A DNA stretch of 64,000 nt from an uncultured Francisella sp. Its GTDB lineage: Bacteria > Pseudomonadota > Gammaproteobacteria > Burkholderiales > Neisseriaceae. Of this stretch, positions 56,440 through 64,000 are shown one piece after another. The position numbers were made by a program, and so were the translations under genes. The notes under the pieces are model-generated. The model had not been told where the DNA came from and ran no database searches. It worked only from the letters and a program-made list of their open reading frames with translations. Each line of letters begins with the position of its first letter. Position 1 is the stretch's first letter. Location: NCBI GenBank assembly GCA_943913655.1, contig CALTZA010000003.1, forward strand, positions 105,861-169,860. Direction: 5' to 3'.

Positions 56440-56973
56440 ATCTTAACCTCTTTTAATGTAAAATTTTGATGATACAAAAATTGTTATTTCATAATGCTGA
56501 TATCTACTGATTTTGTAGGAGGCAATTAAAATAACACCGTGGACCATTATAAAGAAATAGTATAAGATTTGCAATGATTATTATTGAAGAAAGTAAAAAT
56601 AATAGGTATAAGGCATCTCAGACAGAAAGGCTACAATTAAGTTAATTTAAATATCGTTGCCGCTTTTTGGTCTTTCTGCTTAGCCTTAGGTAGAGATAAT
56701 TACTGCCAATCAAAAACTTAGGATAGGGTTCATGTTGAAGAAAATTTATCAACAATAACTATTGGATAATTTAAATAGATCTTAATTTGCTCGAGCTGAT
56801 CTTTAATAAAAATTATAGGTTTATTAAAATAAGCTATAAGGCAATTTACTTTTATATTACGATATGTAAAATATTAATGATTTGATTTCAGGAAAAAATC
56901 GCGCGCATGTGTTAAAAATATAAATAACTATATATTTGAAAATTTTAAATAGTCGTTTAAAGGATCAAAAATT
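56440..56973. other. Divergent lanA-lanBC control region
   Basis: 534 bases with no gene. Promoter-like sequences occur for both directions. Toward lanB, TTTACT (56845-56850), 16 bases and TAAAAT (56867-56872) is the best match, with lanB starting 100 bases later. No obvious two-component or repressor operator repeat stands out. Confidence 0.4.
56546..56574 (-). promoter_or_regulatory. Possible lanA promoter
   Basis: On the minus strand TTGCAA (56574-56569), a 17-base spacer and a perfect TATAAT (56551-56546) point toward lanA, giving a leader of about 100 bases. Confidence 0.45.
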
Positions 56974-59900
56974 GTGATTTATTATAGTTCTTCATATTGT
57001 TTAGTAAGGACACCACTATTACCTAAGAATTATCCAACAAGTAGTGTACAAATATCTAGTCTTAGTAAAAGAGAAATAAAACTTCTTGAGGAAGGAATAC
57101 TAATTGCTAGTCTTGATTTTTTTCGTGAATTTAAGAAGGAAACTAAAATTAATTCAGAAAAAAGGATACTAACTTTTGAGAAATATTATAATCGAAGCAC
57201 TTGCAGATGTACTCCTTTTGGGATTTTTGCAGGTATTGCTTTTTGTGAGTTTAAAGAATGTACATATTTAGAGTTGGATGATCCAGAAAAATTTAAAAAA
57301 CATGTTTTAGTGAGCCCTTATTGGCTACTCTCCTTCATTGAAAAGATTGAACAAGATATTTGTATTAAGTATCCTCAAAGTAATTTGATTTTAAATAATC
57401 GATTGCATCATATTGGAAATAAGCTATATCTTACACCCTCTTCAGTAGAAGATAGTGAAACATCAGTGACAATTACTCCCTTACTCAATTTTGTATTACA
57501 GCTAACTAAAAAACCACTAACAGTTACTGAAATTATTGATAGAATTAGTATAAAATTTAATGTGAATGATTATCGTAAAACAGCTTTTTATTTGCAGGAT
57601 TTATTAAACAAAAATTTTTTAATTACTACTCTGCGTGAGACTGTTACCAATCAAAAGGACTCTTTATCTTACCTATTACGAGAACTTAAAAGTATAGATT
57701 TTGACTATTATACTTTGGAGTTGTTAGTAAAAGTAAAAAATACATTAAAAATTTATCAGGACAAGATCTTAGGCGAAGGGATTAACTATTATCTAGAAAT
57801 CCATTCATTATTAAATACAATATTAAAAACTAAAGTATCTCCATTAAAAGTGGATATGGAATTATGTTTTAAAAAAGGACCTTCTCTCTCACACCATATC
57901 AAAGTTGCCATAGAAGAAGCGGCTGAAGTACTTAGTAGATTTGCTTATTATAGAGGTGGATTACGCAAAAAGGCATTTGATATTTTTCGTAGTAAATTTA
58001 CAGAAAAATATGGATCTAACCAGTTAGTTAAATTACAAGATGTTCTTCATGAAGTGATAGGTATAGGTTATCCAAATGGTTATTTAAATTCAGTAGTTAA
58101 CGAGGAAAAGATAAAACAAGAAGAATATCCATTTCATTCAGTTTACCTGAAATATTTAGATTCTCTTACAACAGGGGATCCATTAGAGTTAGAAGATGAT
58201 GATCTTCCGAAGTTAAATAGCGATATAGAGATAAACTCTTTACCAGATTCTATGGAGATTTACGCGGAAATTTTAGCAAATAATATAGAAAATCTAGATA
58301 AAGATGATTTCTATATTCAGCTAAATCATATGTGTAATACAGCATCAATTGGTCAGTCGGGTGGAAGATTTTCTTATCTGTTAGGTGATAAGTATTTGCA
58401 ACTTATTAAAAAAGATTTGGATGAGTTAACTCAATTTGAAGAAGACACTATTACGGTGGAATTAACAGAGTACCCAAAGAATAAAATCATGGCCAATGTC
58501 ATGAATATGAATAAGTTCTCTAAAACTTATTTAGCATTAGGGATAAAAGGAGATATTTTATTAGAAGATATTTATTTAGCAAGCAAAGCAGATAAACTGT
58601 ACTTATTTTCTAAAAAATTAGGAAAAAAATTATTATTTCAAGTTAAGGACTTGGCAAATATACAGAGTTTGTCACCCCTTTATAGGTTTTTAATAGAAAT
58701 TTCTCGAGAGGGAAAAACATTTCCTAACGGCTTTTCATTTCCAGAATTAGACATTTGGCCTTTTCGTCCTCGCGTCATTTATAAGCATGTTATATTGCGA
58801 CCAGCAACTTGGCTTCTAAATAAGAAAGCTATTAAGAATAAATGTACTATCGATCAATTTAAATCATTATTTTTTGAAGTATCTAAACGTTGGCATATTC
58901 CATATGAATTTTTTTTAGTTAATGGAGATAATAGATTACTATTAGCGCCAGCTGGCAGCGATACTCATTTAAAAATATTATATAGAGAATGGCTAAAACA
59001 AGAATTTTTACTTTTAAATGAGAATATTTATGGAGAATTTGATGGACACAAGCATTTTAATAGTATATTAAAAGGTACTAACGGTTTTTATTTTAGTGAG
59101 ATAGTTGTTCCTGTAAGGAAGAAAGTTTCTGTTGATAATCAGGAAAGGTACTCATCGATTCCCAACTATATATGGAAACAAGAAGATAATTTAGAAACCT
59201 TAAAAGATTGGTTATATTTTGAGCTGAAAGTAGCCGCTAATCAACAGGAATCATTTTTAATTAATGAATTTAAAAATCTCATACAAACAGTTCAGTATAA
59301 ATGTTGTAAGTGGTTTTTTATGCGCTATATGATAGAGGGCGCCGATATTATAAGGCTGCGTTTCAAAGCAAATCCACAGATTCTTCATGATATTTACCAC
59401 TACTATCTTGATTGGTATGAAGAGACATCTCTTGTAGGTAAGATCTCAGAGTACAAGATTTTGCCATATGTACGGGAAAAAGCTCGCTATGGTGGAAAAT
59501 ATCTAATTGAAGAGATAGAGACTTTTTTTCACTCAGAGAGCATTTTAACAGTGACTTTACTAGAATTCATGCAAAGCAAATATAATGATGCAATTGAAAA
59601 AGAAATCATTCTAGCCTATTTAATATATGAGATATTTTGTGTTTTTAAAGTAGATATCACAGTTTCCTCATTATATACTAAGCAATCTGGAAATAGAGAG
59701 AAAATACATAAGTATAGAAAAAAGCTATTGTTGTTTTTAAAGGGAGGTTCGTTTTCTATTTTCGAAGAGGATAAATTACTTAAAAAGTATTGGAAAAAAC
59801 ACCTAGAGCAAGCAAAGATCTTGGAAAAAAAGTTAGAAAGATGTAAAGGGAAACTTACTAATTCTAAGGAAGATATAGTGAATAGTCTTATTCATATGCA

Positions 59901-59991
59901 GTGTAATCGTCTTTTTGGAATAAATAAAGATAAAGAGATGTTGGTGAGAGCGGTGTTTAATGAACTGGAAATGTTAAAGAAATATCTATGA
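56974..59991 (+). CDS. lanB: Lanthipeptide dehydratase, full-length class I LanB
   Basis: 1005 residues, like NisB (993). LanB uses glutamyl-tRNA to glutamylate Ser/Thr of the precursor, then eliminates glutamate to give dehydroalanine/dehydrobutyrine. The N-terminal glutamylation part shows FEKYYNRSTCRCTPFGIFAG near 68-87 (R74, TPFG 80-83), GGLRKKAFDIFRSKFTEKYG, NHMCNTASIGQSGGRFSYLL and FPFRPRV-type WPFRPRVIYKHVILRPATWL. The C-terminal elimination domain (SpaB_C) begins near 740 with WLYFELKVAANQQESFLINE then CCKWFFMRYMIEGADIIRLR. The start is GTG at 56974 with AAAGGA nine bases upstream. Its stop overlaps the lanC start by four bases. The reading frame is clean, in contrast to the decayed surroundings. 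Confidence 0.93.
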   Translation: MIYYSSSYCLVRTPLLPKNYPTSSVQISSLSKREIKLLEEGILIASLDFFREFKKETKINSEKRILTFEKYYNRSTCRCTPFGIFAGIAFCEFKECTYLELDDPEKFKKHVLVSPYWLLSFIEKIEQDICIKYPQSNLILNNRLHHIGNKLYLTPSSVEDSETSVTITPLLNFVLQLTKKPLTVTEIIDRISIKFNVNDYRKTAFYLQDLLNKNFLITTLRETVTNQKDSLSYLLRELKSIDFDYYTLELLVKVKNTLKIYQDKILGEGINYYLEIHSLLNTILKTKVSPLKVDMELCFKKGPSLSHHIKVAIEEAAEVLSRFAYYRGGLRKKAFDIFRSKFTEKYGSNQLVKLQDVLHEVIGIGYPNGYLNSVVNEEKIKQEEYPFHSVYLKYLDSLTTGDPLELEDDDLPKLNSDIEINSLPDSMEIYAEILANNIENLDKDDFYIQLNHMCNTASIGQSGGRFSYLLGDKYLQLIKKDLDELTQFEEDTITVELTEYPKNKIMANVMNMNKFSKTYLALGIKGDILLEDIYLASKADKLYLFSKKLGKKLLFQVKDLANIQSLSPLYRFLIEISREGKTFPNGFSFPELDIWPFRPRVIYKHVILRPATWLLNKKAIKNKCTIDQFKSLFFEVSKRWHIPYEFFLVNGDNRLLLAPAGSDTHLKILYREWLKQEFLLLNENIYGEFDGHKHFNSILKGTNGFYFSEIVVPVRKKVSVDNQERYSSIPNYIWKQEDNLETLKDWLYFELKVAANQQESFLINEFKNLIQTVQYKCCKWFFMRYMIEGADIIRLRFKANPQILHDIYHYYLDWYEETSLVGKISEYKILPYVREKARYGGKYLIEEIETFFHSESILTVTLLEFMQSKYNDAIEKEIILAYLIYEIFCVFKVDITVSSLYTKQSGNREKIHKYRKKLLLFLKGGSFSIFEEDKLLKKYWKKHLEQAKILEKKLERCKGKLTNSKEDIVNSLIHMQCNRLFGINKDKEMLVRAVFNELEMLKKYL

Positions 59992-61337
59992 TAACAGTTA
60001 AGCTAATAAAGAATTTAGAGAATGTTATTCACCAGGGGATAGCAAAGCTAGCAGATGTGTCTTTTATAGAACAATATAAAAGTGCGCAAAATACGCCTAC
60101 TTTTTTACGTTGGCTACCTTATTCTTTATCGCATGGGCTTCCTGGGTTATTGGTACTTTTCTCTCATTCTCGAGGATGGCTATCTGAAAATCAACGACAA
60201 GAGGTGATAGAACATCTTATTTGGCGTATATATTTTCATGTAGAAAATAATACACCTAACCTTTCCTTGTTTAATGGCCTTACAGGAATTGCTTTTTCTC
60301 TATATCTGGTTTCTAAAGGTACAAATAAATATGAAACTATCCTTTTAAAACTGGATAATATTATTAGCAATCACCTTGATGAACTTTTAAGAACAGATAG
60401 TCAAATAGAACTTTTGCAGCTTCGCCCTGCTTTTTTTGATGTGATTACGGGAATCACAGGGATTGGGCAATATTTACTAATGCGGATTGTGCAAGGTGGT
60501 CGTAAGGAGTTGATTAGTGATTTATTAAAAATAGTTAGAAAAATACAAGAAATTCACCAATTTAAACAAGCAAGGTATAGCTGGTGGATTTCAGCACAAA
60601 ATCAATTCTCACTTAAAGAGCAGCATCAATATCCTCACGGTAATTATAATCTAGGCTTGGCACATGGTGTGCTAGGTCCATTTAGTTTGTTTAATTCTAG
60701 CTTTGAAGCGGGTTACCTAGTTGATGGTCATAGGGAAACATTATCTTCCATGAGTCGCTACTTAAATCATTTTATTGTCTGGGACAGTGAGGAGAAACCT
60801 TATTGGCCTCCTAGACGAACAGCGCAAGCAGGAGGGCAATTGGCAGCTTTTATCGATCCTATTTGGCATAATAGAGATGGCTGGTGTTACGGAAATGCTA
60901 GCTGTGGATATCTCTTACGGAAGATGAGTATTAATCTACAAGATGAGGAAATTGGTAAAATTTCTCTAGATTTAATTCGCGGTTCACTTAGTCATAAACT
61001 GGTTTTTGATACATCGTCATTTTGCCATGGTCTGGCTGGCCACCTACAAATTTTATTATCACTATTTCCTTTAGTACGTGAGGAAGAACCTGCATTGATT
61101 AATAGTTTCTTATTTAATATAACAGAAGTAGCTTATCTTATACTTAACAGTTATAGCGACGATAACTTATTTGGTTTTAAAGATACTGAATACTATTTTG
61201 GTATCAAATACATACTTGATGAGCCAGGACTTTTGACAGGTACAGCAGGGATTTTGTGTGTGTTAATCAATATATGGCAGTTATTGACCAATCATCGGCT
61301 TCATCAAGAGTGGAGTGCGGCATTTTTACTCAATTAG
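59988..61337 (+). CDS. lanC: Lanthipeptide cyclase LanC
   Basis: 449 residues, the LanC alpha/alpha toroid, with G-rich repeats SHGLPG (49-53), FNGLTG (95-100), ITGITGIG (153-160), AHGVLG (225-230) and a last LTGTAGI. The zinc ligands are Cys300 in WCYG and Cys346-His347 in FCHGLAGH. It adds Cys thiols to dehydrated residues to form (methyl)lanthionine rings. The segment after CYG reads NASCG instead of the usual xPG, a small departure. It is translationally coupled to lanB. No lanT, lanP, lanI, lanFEG or lanRK follows; the next gene is ung. Confidence 0.93.
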   Translation: MITVKLIKNLENVIHQGIAKLADVSFIEQYKSAQNTPTFLRWLPYSLSHGLPGLLVLFSHSRGWLSENQRQEVIEHLIWRIYFHVENNTPNLSLFNGLTGIAFSLYLVSKGTNKYETILLKLDNIISNHLDELLRTDSQIELLQLRPAFFDVITGITGIGQYLLMRIVQGGRKELISDLLKIVRKIQEIHQFKQARYSWWISAQNQFSLKEQHQYPHGNYNLGLAHGVLGPFSLFNSSFEAGYLVDGHRETLSSMSRYLNHFIVWDSEEKPYWPPRRTAQAGGQLAAFIDPIWHNRDGWCYGNASCGYLLRKMSINLQDEEIGKISLDLIRGSLSHKLVFDTSSFCHGLAGHLQILLSLFPLVREEEPALINSFLFNITEVAYLILNSYSDDNLFGFKDTEYYFGIKYILDEPGLLTGTAGILCVLINIWQLLTNHRLHQEWSAAFLLN

Positions 61338-61470
61338 AGATTTGGTATGCCCAGTCATTTTTTTAGTTGTTGGAGTGCTTTGGGCTAGTTTGAAATTTAA
61401 CATTAAAGTAGAATAGAGGCCTATGAAAAGAATGTGAAAGTCTTTATATGAAAATGACAATGGAGAAGAT

Positions 61471-62127
61471 GTGGTCAATTGGTCAGATTCAATAGGGTCA
61501 TTAAAGAAAACGGATTATTTTCAAGCTGCTTTGCAGCAAGTGGCAAAGGAGAGGCAGAAATATTCTATTTATCCCCCTGCCTCTCAGGTATTCGAAGCGT
61601 TTAGGTTAACACCTTTCTCTGATATAAAAGTGGTCATTTTAGGACAAGACCCTTATCATGGGCAGGGTCAAGCTCATGGGCTGGCTTTCTCTGTGCAGCA
61701 AGGGGTTGCCATTCCTCCATCTTTATATAATGTTTACCAAGAACTAAAAAATGATATCGTAGATTTTCGTATTCCAGATCATGGATGCTTACTTACTTGG
61801 GCACAGCAAGGTGTATTTTTATTGAATACTGTTTTAACTGTCCGCGCAGGATCACCGCAATCGCATCAGCATGTTGGTTGGCAAAAATTTACTGACGAAG
61901 TGATTAAAATAGTCAGTCAACAAAGACCTCATGTGGTATTTATGCTATGGGGGGCCAGTGCGCGTAGCAAAATTGCACTGATTGATCAGAGTAAACATTT
62001 GATTTTGCAAGCACCACATCCTTCCCCTTTGTCCGCACATCGAGGTTTTTTTGGCTGTCATCATTTTTCTTTAGCCAATAAATTTCTAATGCAACACGGG
62101 GTGACACCGGTTAACTGGCAGCTGTAA
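61471..62127 (+). CDS. ung: Uracil-DNA glycosylase
   Basis: 218 residues, family 1. It removes uracil from DNA. The water-activating GQDPYHGQGQAHGLAFSV near 60-77, the VFLLNTVLTVRAG motif near 115, VVFMLWGASARSK and the DNA-intercalating HPSPLSAHRGFFGCHHFS near 183-200 are all intact. The start is GTG at 61471 with GGAG five bases upstream. It is followed by the methyltransferase gene three bases later, so the two form an operon. Confidence 0.96.
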   Translation: MVNWSDSIGSLKKTDYFQAALQQVAKERQKYSIYPPASQVFEAFRLTPFSDIKVVILGQDPYHGQGQAHGLAFSVQQGVAIPPSLYNVYQELKNDIVDFRIPDHGCLLTWAQQGVFLLNTVLTVRAGSPQSHQHVGWQKFTDEVIKIVSQQRPHVVFMLWGASARSKIALIDQSKHLILQAPHPSPLSAHRGFFGCHHFSLANKFLMQHGVTPVNWQL

Positions 62128-62130
62128 GTA

Positions 62131-62688
62131 ATGATTATTTTAGAGCCTATTAAAATGGCTCATCAATTATTAAGACAACTAGCTAAAGAAGGTGACGTCC
62201 TGGTAGATGCCACCATGGGTAATGGACAAGATACTTTATTTTTATCTCAGTTGGTAGGTGAGAGTGGTTGTGTTTACGCTTTTGATATTCAAATAGCGGC
62301 ATTAACCCGGACCCGAAAATTATTACAGCATCATGGGGCATATAATGTTGAGCTAATTCACGACAGCCATATTTATTTTTCGCTTTATTTCACTTCAGCA
62401 AAAGCATTTATCTATAACTTAGGTTATTTGCCTGGTGGTGATAAGAATATTACAACAGAAGCAGAAAATACATTGTTTTCCATTCAGTTAGCGTTGCAAC
62501 TATTAGAAACCCAGGGACTTATTGCCCTAGTGGTTTATCCAGGGCATAAAGCCGGTCATTACGAGGCAAACTGTATCAAGCATCGTTTGCAAAATTTATC
62601 ACAACAAGATTATCAAGTTTTGCATTATCAATTTATCAACCGCAGTGAAAAAGCACCTTATGCGTTTTTTATTCGAAAACGTAAATGA
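62131..62688 (+). CDS. mnmM: tRNA mnm5s2U-type methyltransferase (MnmM/YtqB-like)
   Basis: 185 residues, a class I SAM-dependent methyltransferase. VDATMGNGQDTLFLSQLVG near 27-45 is the SAM-binding loop. YNLGYLPGGDKNITTEAENT near 95-114 is the family signature, and VVYPGHKAGHYE follows. YtqB/MnmM relatives methylate 5-aminomethyl-2-thiouridine in tRNA wobble positions in some bacteria; this role is an inference. It follows ung by three bases. An rRNA methyltransferase is a less likely alternative. Confidence 0.75.
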   Translation: MIILEPIKMAHQLLRQLAKEGDVLVDATMGNGQDTLFLSQLVGESGCVYAFDIQIAALTRTRKLLQHHGAYNVELIHDSHIYFSLYFTSAKAFIYNLGYLPGGDKNITTEAENTLFSIQLALQLLETQGLIALVVYPGHKAGHYEANCIKHRLQNLSQQDYQVLHYQFINRSEKAPYAFFIRKRK

Positions 62689-62736
62689 TGGTTGAAGACA
62701 ATTGATGCAAACGATCTGTTGAGTCATTACTGAATA

Positions 62737-63537
62737 TCATTGTGTCGATCTTAATATCACGATCCCTGGTACTCGTTTTAGATAGTCAGCAAAGGGTGTG
62801 TCGACAACTTTCATATTTTCTTTACGAGAAGAGGCATTGCGAAATACTGGACCTTCTGGGGTGTTAATAAAAATACCAACATGACTCACATCTAGGCCAT
62901 TTATCTTAGTATAGGCTCCAATATAATCGCCAGTTTTTAATTGATTAATAACTTTTTCGTCAACGACATCACTAGGAAGATAACTTATTTTTCGCTTCAC
63001 TACTTTGATACCAGGTAGATACAATTCATTATTATTTTTCATATTCAGATACTTAACAACGGTAACATGTTTAGGGGAGAGGTTTTTAGTGATATCATCG
63101 GCAATTAATTTAGATCCATTTGCCCAATCAGTAAAAAAGTGCTTGCGATAAAAAAAACTAACTTGTCCGTTTTTATAACGAATATTAATCAGTTGATTAT
63201 AAAAATCGCTTACATTTTTGGCGCGTTTTAAAGCTTCCACATAATCAATGAAAGTAAAACAATCGAGTGATTGAAGATCAGCAACCAGTATTTCCTTGTG
63301 ATGTAAGTCACCGATTAGTTGATGCGCAACATAAGGAGTGTTTAAAAAAGAAGAAGAAAGTTTTTTCACTAGATCTTCTTTGTTAGAAACAAAAGGCTTC
63401 ACTTTATTTTCTATATATTCTATATGTGCAATAGAGTCCTGATTCGTCTTGACTTGTGGGAAGGGTTCATCAATCAAACGAGCATGGCTGTATAGCGCAA
63501 AGCAAAAGAAAGATAAAAAAGAAAAAAAACGTTTCAT
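62737..63537 (-). CDS. DUF1460 family protein (NlpC/P60-like cell-wall amidase)
   Basis: 266 residues. A signal peptide (FFSFLSFFCFALYSHA) exports it. The family hallmarks are the putative nucleophile Cys in LQSLDCFTFIDYVEAL near 95-110, HFFTDWANGSKLIADDITKN near 145, and LKTGDYIGAYTKINGLDVSH with VGIFINT near 205-230, which supplies the His. DUF1460 proteins are papain-fold hydrolases thought to cut cell-wall peptides or N-acyl bonds. It is convergent with the methyltransferase gene (48-base gap) and followed upstream by non-coding DNA. Confidence 0.85.
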   Translation of the reverse strand: MKRFFSFLSFFCFALYSHARLIDEPFPQVKTNQDSIAHIEYIENKVKPFVSNKEDLVKKLSSSFLNTPYVAHQLIGDLHHKEILVADLQSLDCFTFIDYVEALKRAKNVSDFYNQLINIRYKNGQVSFFYRKHFFTDWANGSKLIADDITKNLSPKHVTVVKYLNMKNNNELYLPGIKVVKRKISYLPSDVVDEKVINQLKTGDYIGAYTKINGLDVSHVGIFINTPEGPVFRNASSRKENMKVVDTPFADYLKRVPGIVILRSTQ

Positions 63538-63877
63538 TAGTGAAATCCTTTTAAGTATTGAATCTGGCCAGACTGAAGATCATAACCCAAATTTTTACAA
63601 ATGAAAAATAGTTGTTTGATGGACTAGAAAGAGTATCAGCCATCTTAACGTCAATATGGTGATGATTTCTTTTTATTGCTTCTTAAAATTATTTAATTAA
63701 ATCAAAGTATTGTCAAATAAGAAAACTGTACCAGTGACTGTACAGTGTTAAGTGCTTAATGTGTTATATATAAAAATTGTGAGGAACAGCAGAAAAAAAT
63801 GGAAACATTACAGAAACTTCATTGCTATTAAAGATGTCTTTATTGTACGCTACAGTCTTAATTTTGATGAAGGATAG
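63538..63877. other. Non-coding upstream of the rrn-like promoter
   Basis: 340 AT-rich bases with no gene. A near-palindrome, ACTGTAC...CTGTACAGT around 63726-63749, is the only visible repeat. It does not have LexA spacing. Confidence 0.5.
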
Positions 63878-63906
63878 TTGACAGTTGGATTAGTAAAAGA
63901 TAAAAT
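63878..63906 (+). promoter_or_regulatory. Strong sigma70 promoter, probably of an rRNA operon
   Basis: A perfect TTGACA (63878-63883), exactly 17 bases, and TAAAAT (63901-63906). It is the best promoter in the window. It points off the right edge and is followed about 42 bases later by a boxA sequence. Confidence 0.75.
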
Positions 63907-63947
63907 ATCTGACCTTTGTCTTAAAATTAAAAACGCTTTAGGACGTA

Positions 63948-63959
63948 TGATCTTTAACA
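63948..63959 (+). promoter_or_regulatory. boxA antitermination element (rrn leader)
   Basis: TGATCTTTAACA matches the rRNA boxA consensus TGCTCTTTAACA at 11 of 12 positions. In rrn leaders boxA binds NusB-S10 and, with NusA, prevents Rho termination. Together with the promoter it implies a 16S gene beyond position 64000. Confidence 0.7.
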
Positions 63960-64000
63960 ACCAAGCGAGCCGAAAAGAATAGATCATGGGATAGTTGATT

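Noticed and set aside
63726..63749. Possible LexA box (ACTGTAC...CTGTACAGT)
   Set aside because: Spacing between CTGT and ACAG is not the eight bases of a LexA site; no SOS gene is attached.
1..64000. CRISPR arrays, intact transposases, integrases or phage genes
   Set aside because: None seen: no regular direct-repeat/spacer pattern, and no recombinase or capsid-like open frame.

Overview
The window comes from an AT-rich gammaproteobacterium with a shrinking genome. Gene order and content are gammaproteobacterial: rimP-nusA-infB-rbfA, lspA-ispH, rplM-rpsI, pssA-psd, hisE next to tatABC, trpFBA next to accD, and long-form argG. Several biosynthetic operons are visibly decaying. A phosphatidylcholine synthase and a lanthipeptide locus fit life in or on a host. 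I cannot name the genus; Legionellales-like or other host-associated lineages are possible, but that is inference.

Layout. 1-4.2 kb: ETF-quinone oxidoreductase (partial) with a D-2-hydroxyglutarate dehydrogenase-like flavoenzyme, a DUF445 membrane protein and serC. 4.2-9.6 kb: the rimP-nusA-infB-rbfA operon, with a promoter and an apparent terminator in its leader. 9.6-23.7 kb: a large repeat-bearing lipoprotein, argG, slt, trkH, lpxB, alaS, a LOG protein and a small TPR-like membrane protein. 23.7-27.4 kb: an L,D-transpeptidase, pseudogenes of hisF, hisI and hisE, then intact tatA (too short for usual ORF cut-offs), tatB and tatC. 27.5-37.7 kb: rho, rraA, pcs, ackA, an SDR, xseB-ispA, ggt, pssA, psd and accD. 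37.7-40.0 kb: pseudogenes of trpA, trpB and trpF in the trpFBA-accD order. 40-47.1 kb: truA, ribF-ileS-lspA-ispH and rplM-rpsI with promoter and terminator.

47.1-61.4 kb is an AT-rich accessory region. It holds two broken paralogues of an unrecognised secreted protein family, a small membrane protein with a decayed relative, queE-queD, a DUF4298 gene, a wrecked SxxK serine hydrolase (beta-lactamase fold) and a class I lanthipeptide locus. That locus has a 55-residue precursor (lanA, minus strand, 56272-56439) divergent from a full-length lanB and lanC. No transporter, leader protease, immunity or regulator gene lies beside it. 61.4-64 kb returns to core genes: ung, an mnmM-like methyltransferase and a DUF1460 protein. 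It ends in a strong sigma70-type promoter followed by a boxA, which suggests that an rRNA operon starts just beyond the right edge.

How the genes fit together. Translation and transcription-termination genes (nusA, infB, rbfA, rho, boxA leader) and phospholipid synthesis (pssA, psd, pcs, accD) are intact. Histidine and tryptophan synthesis are being lost in place. The intact lanABC genes, surrounded by decay, are the most interesting system here.
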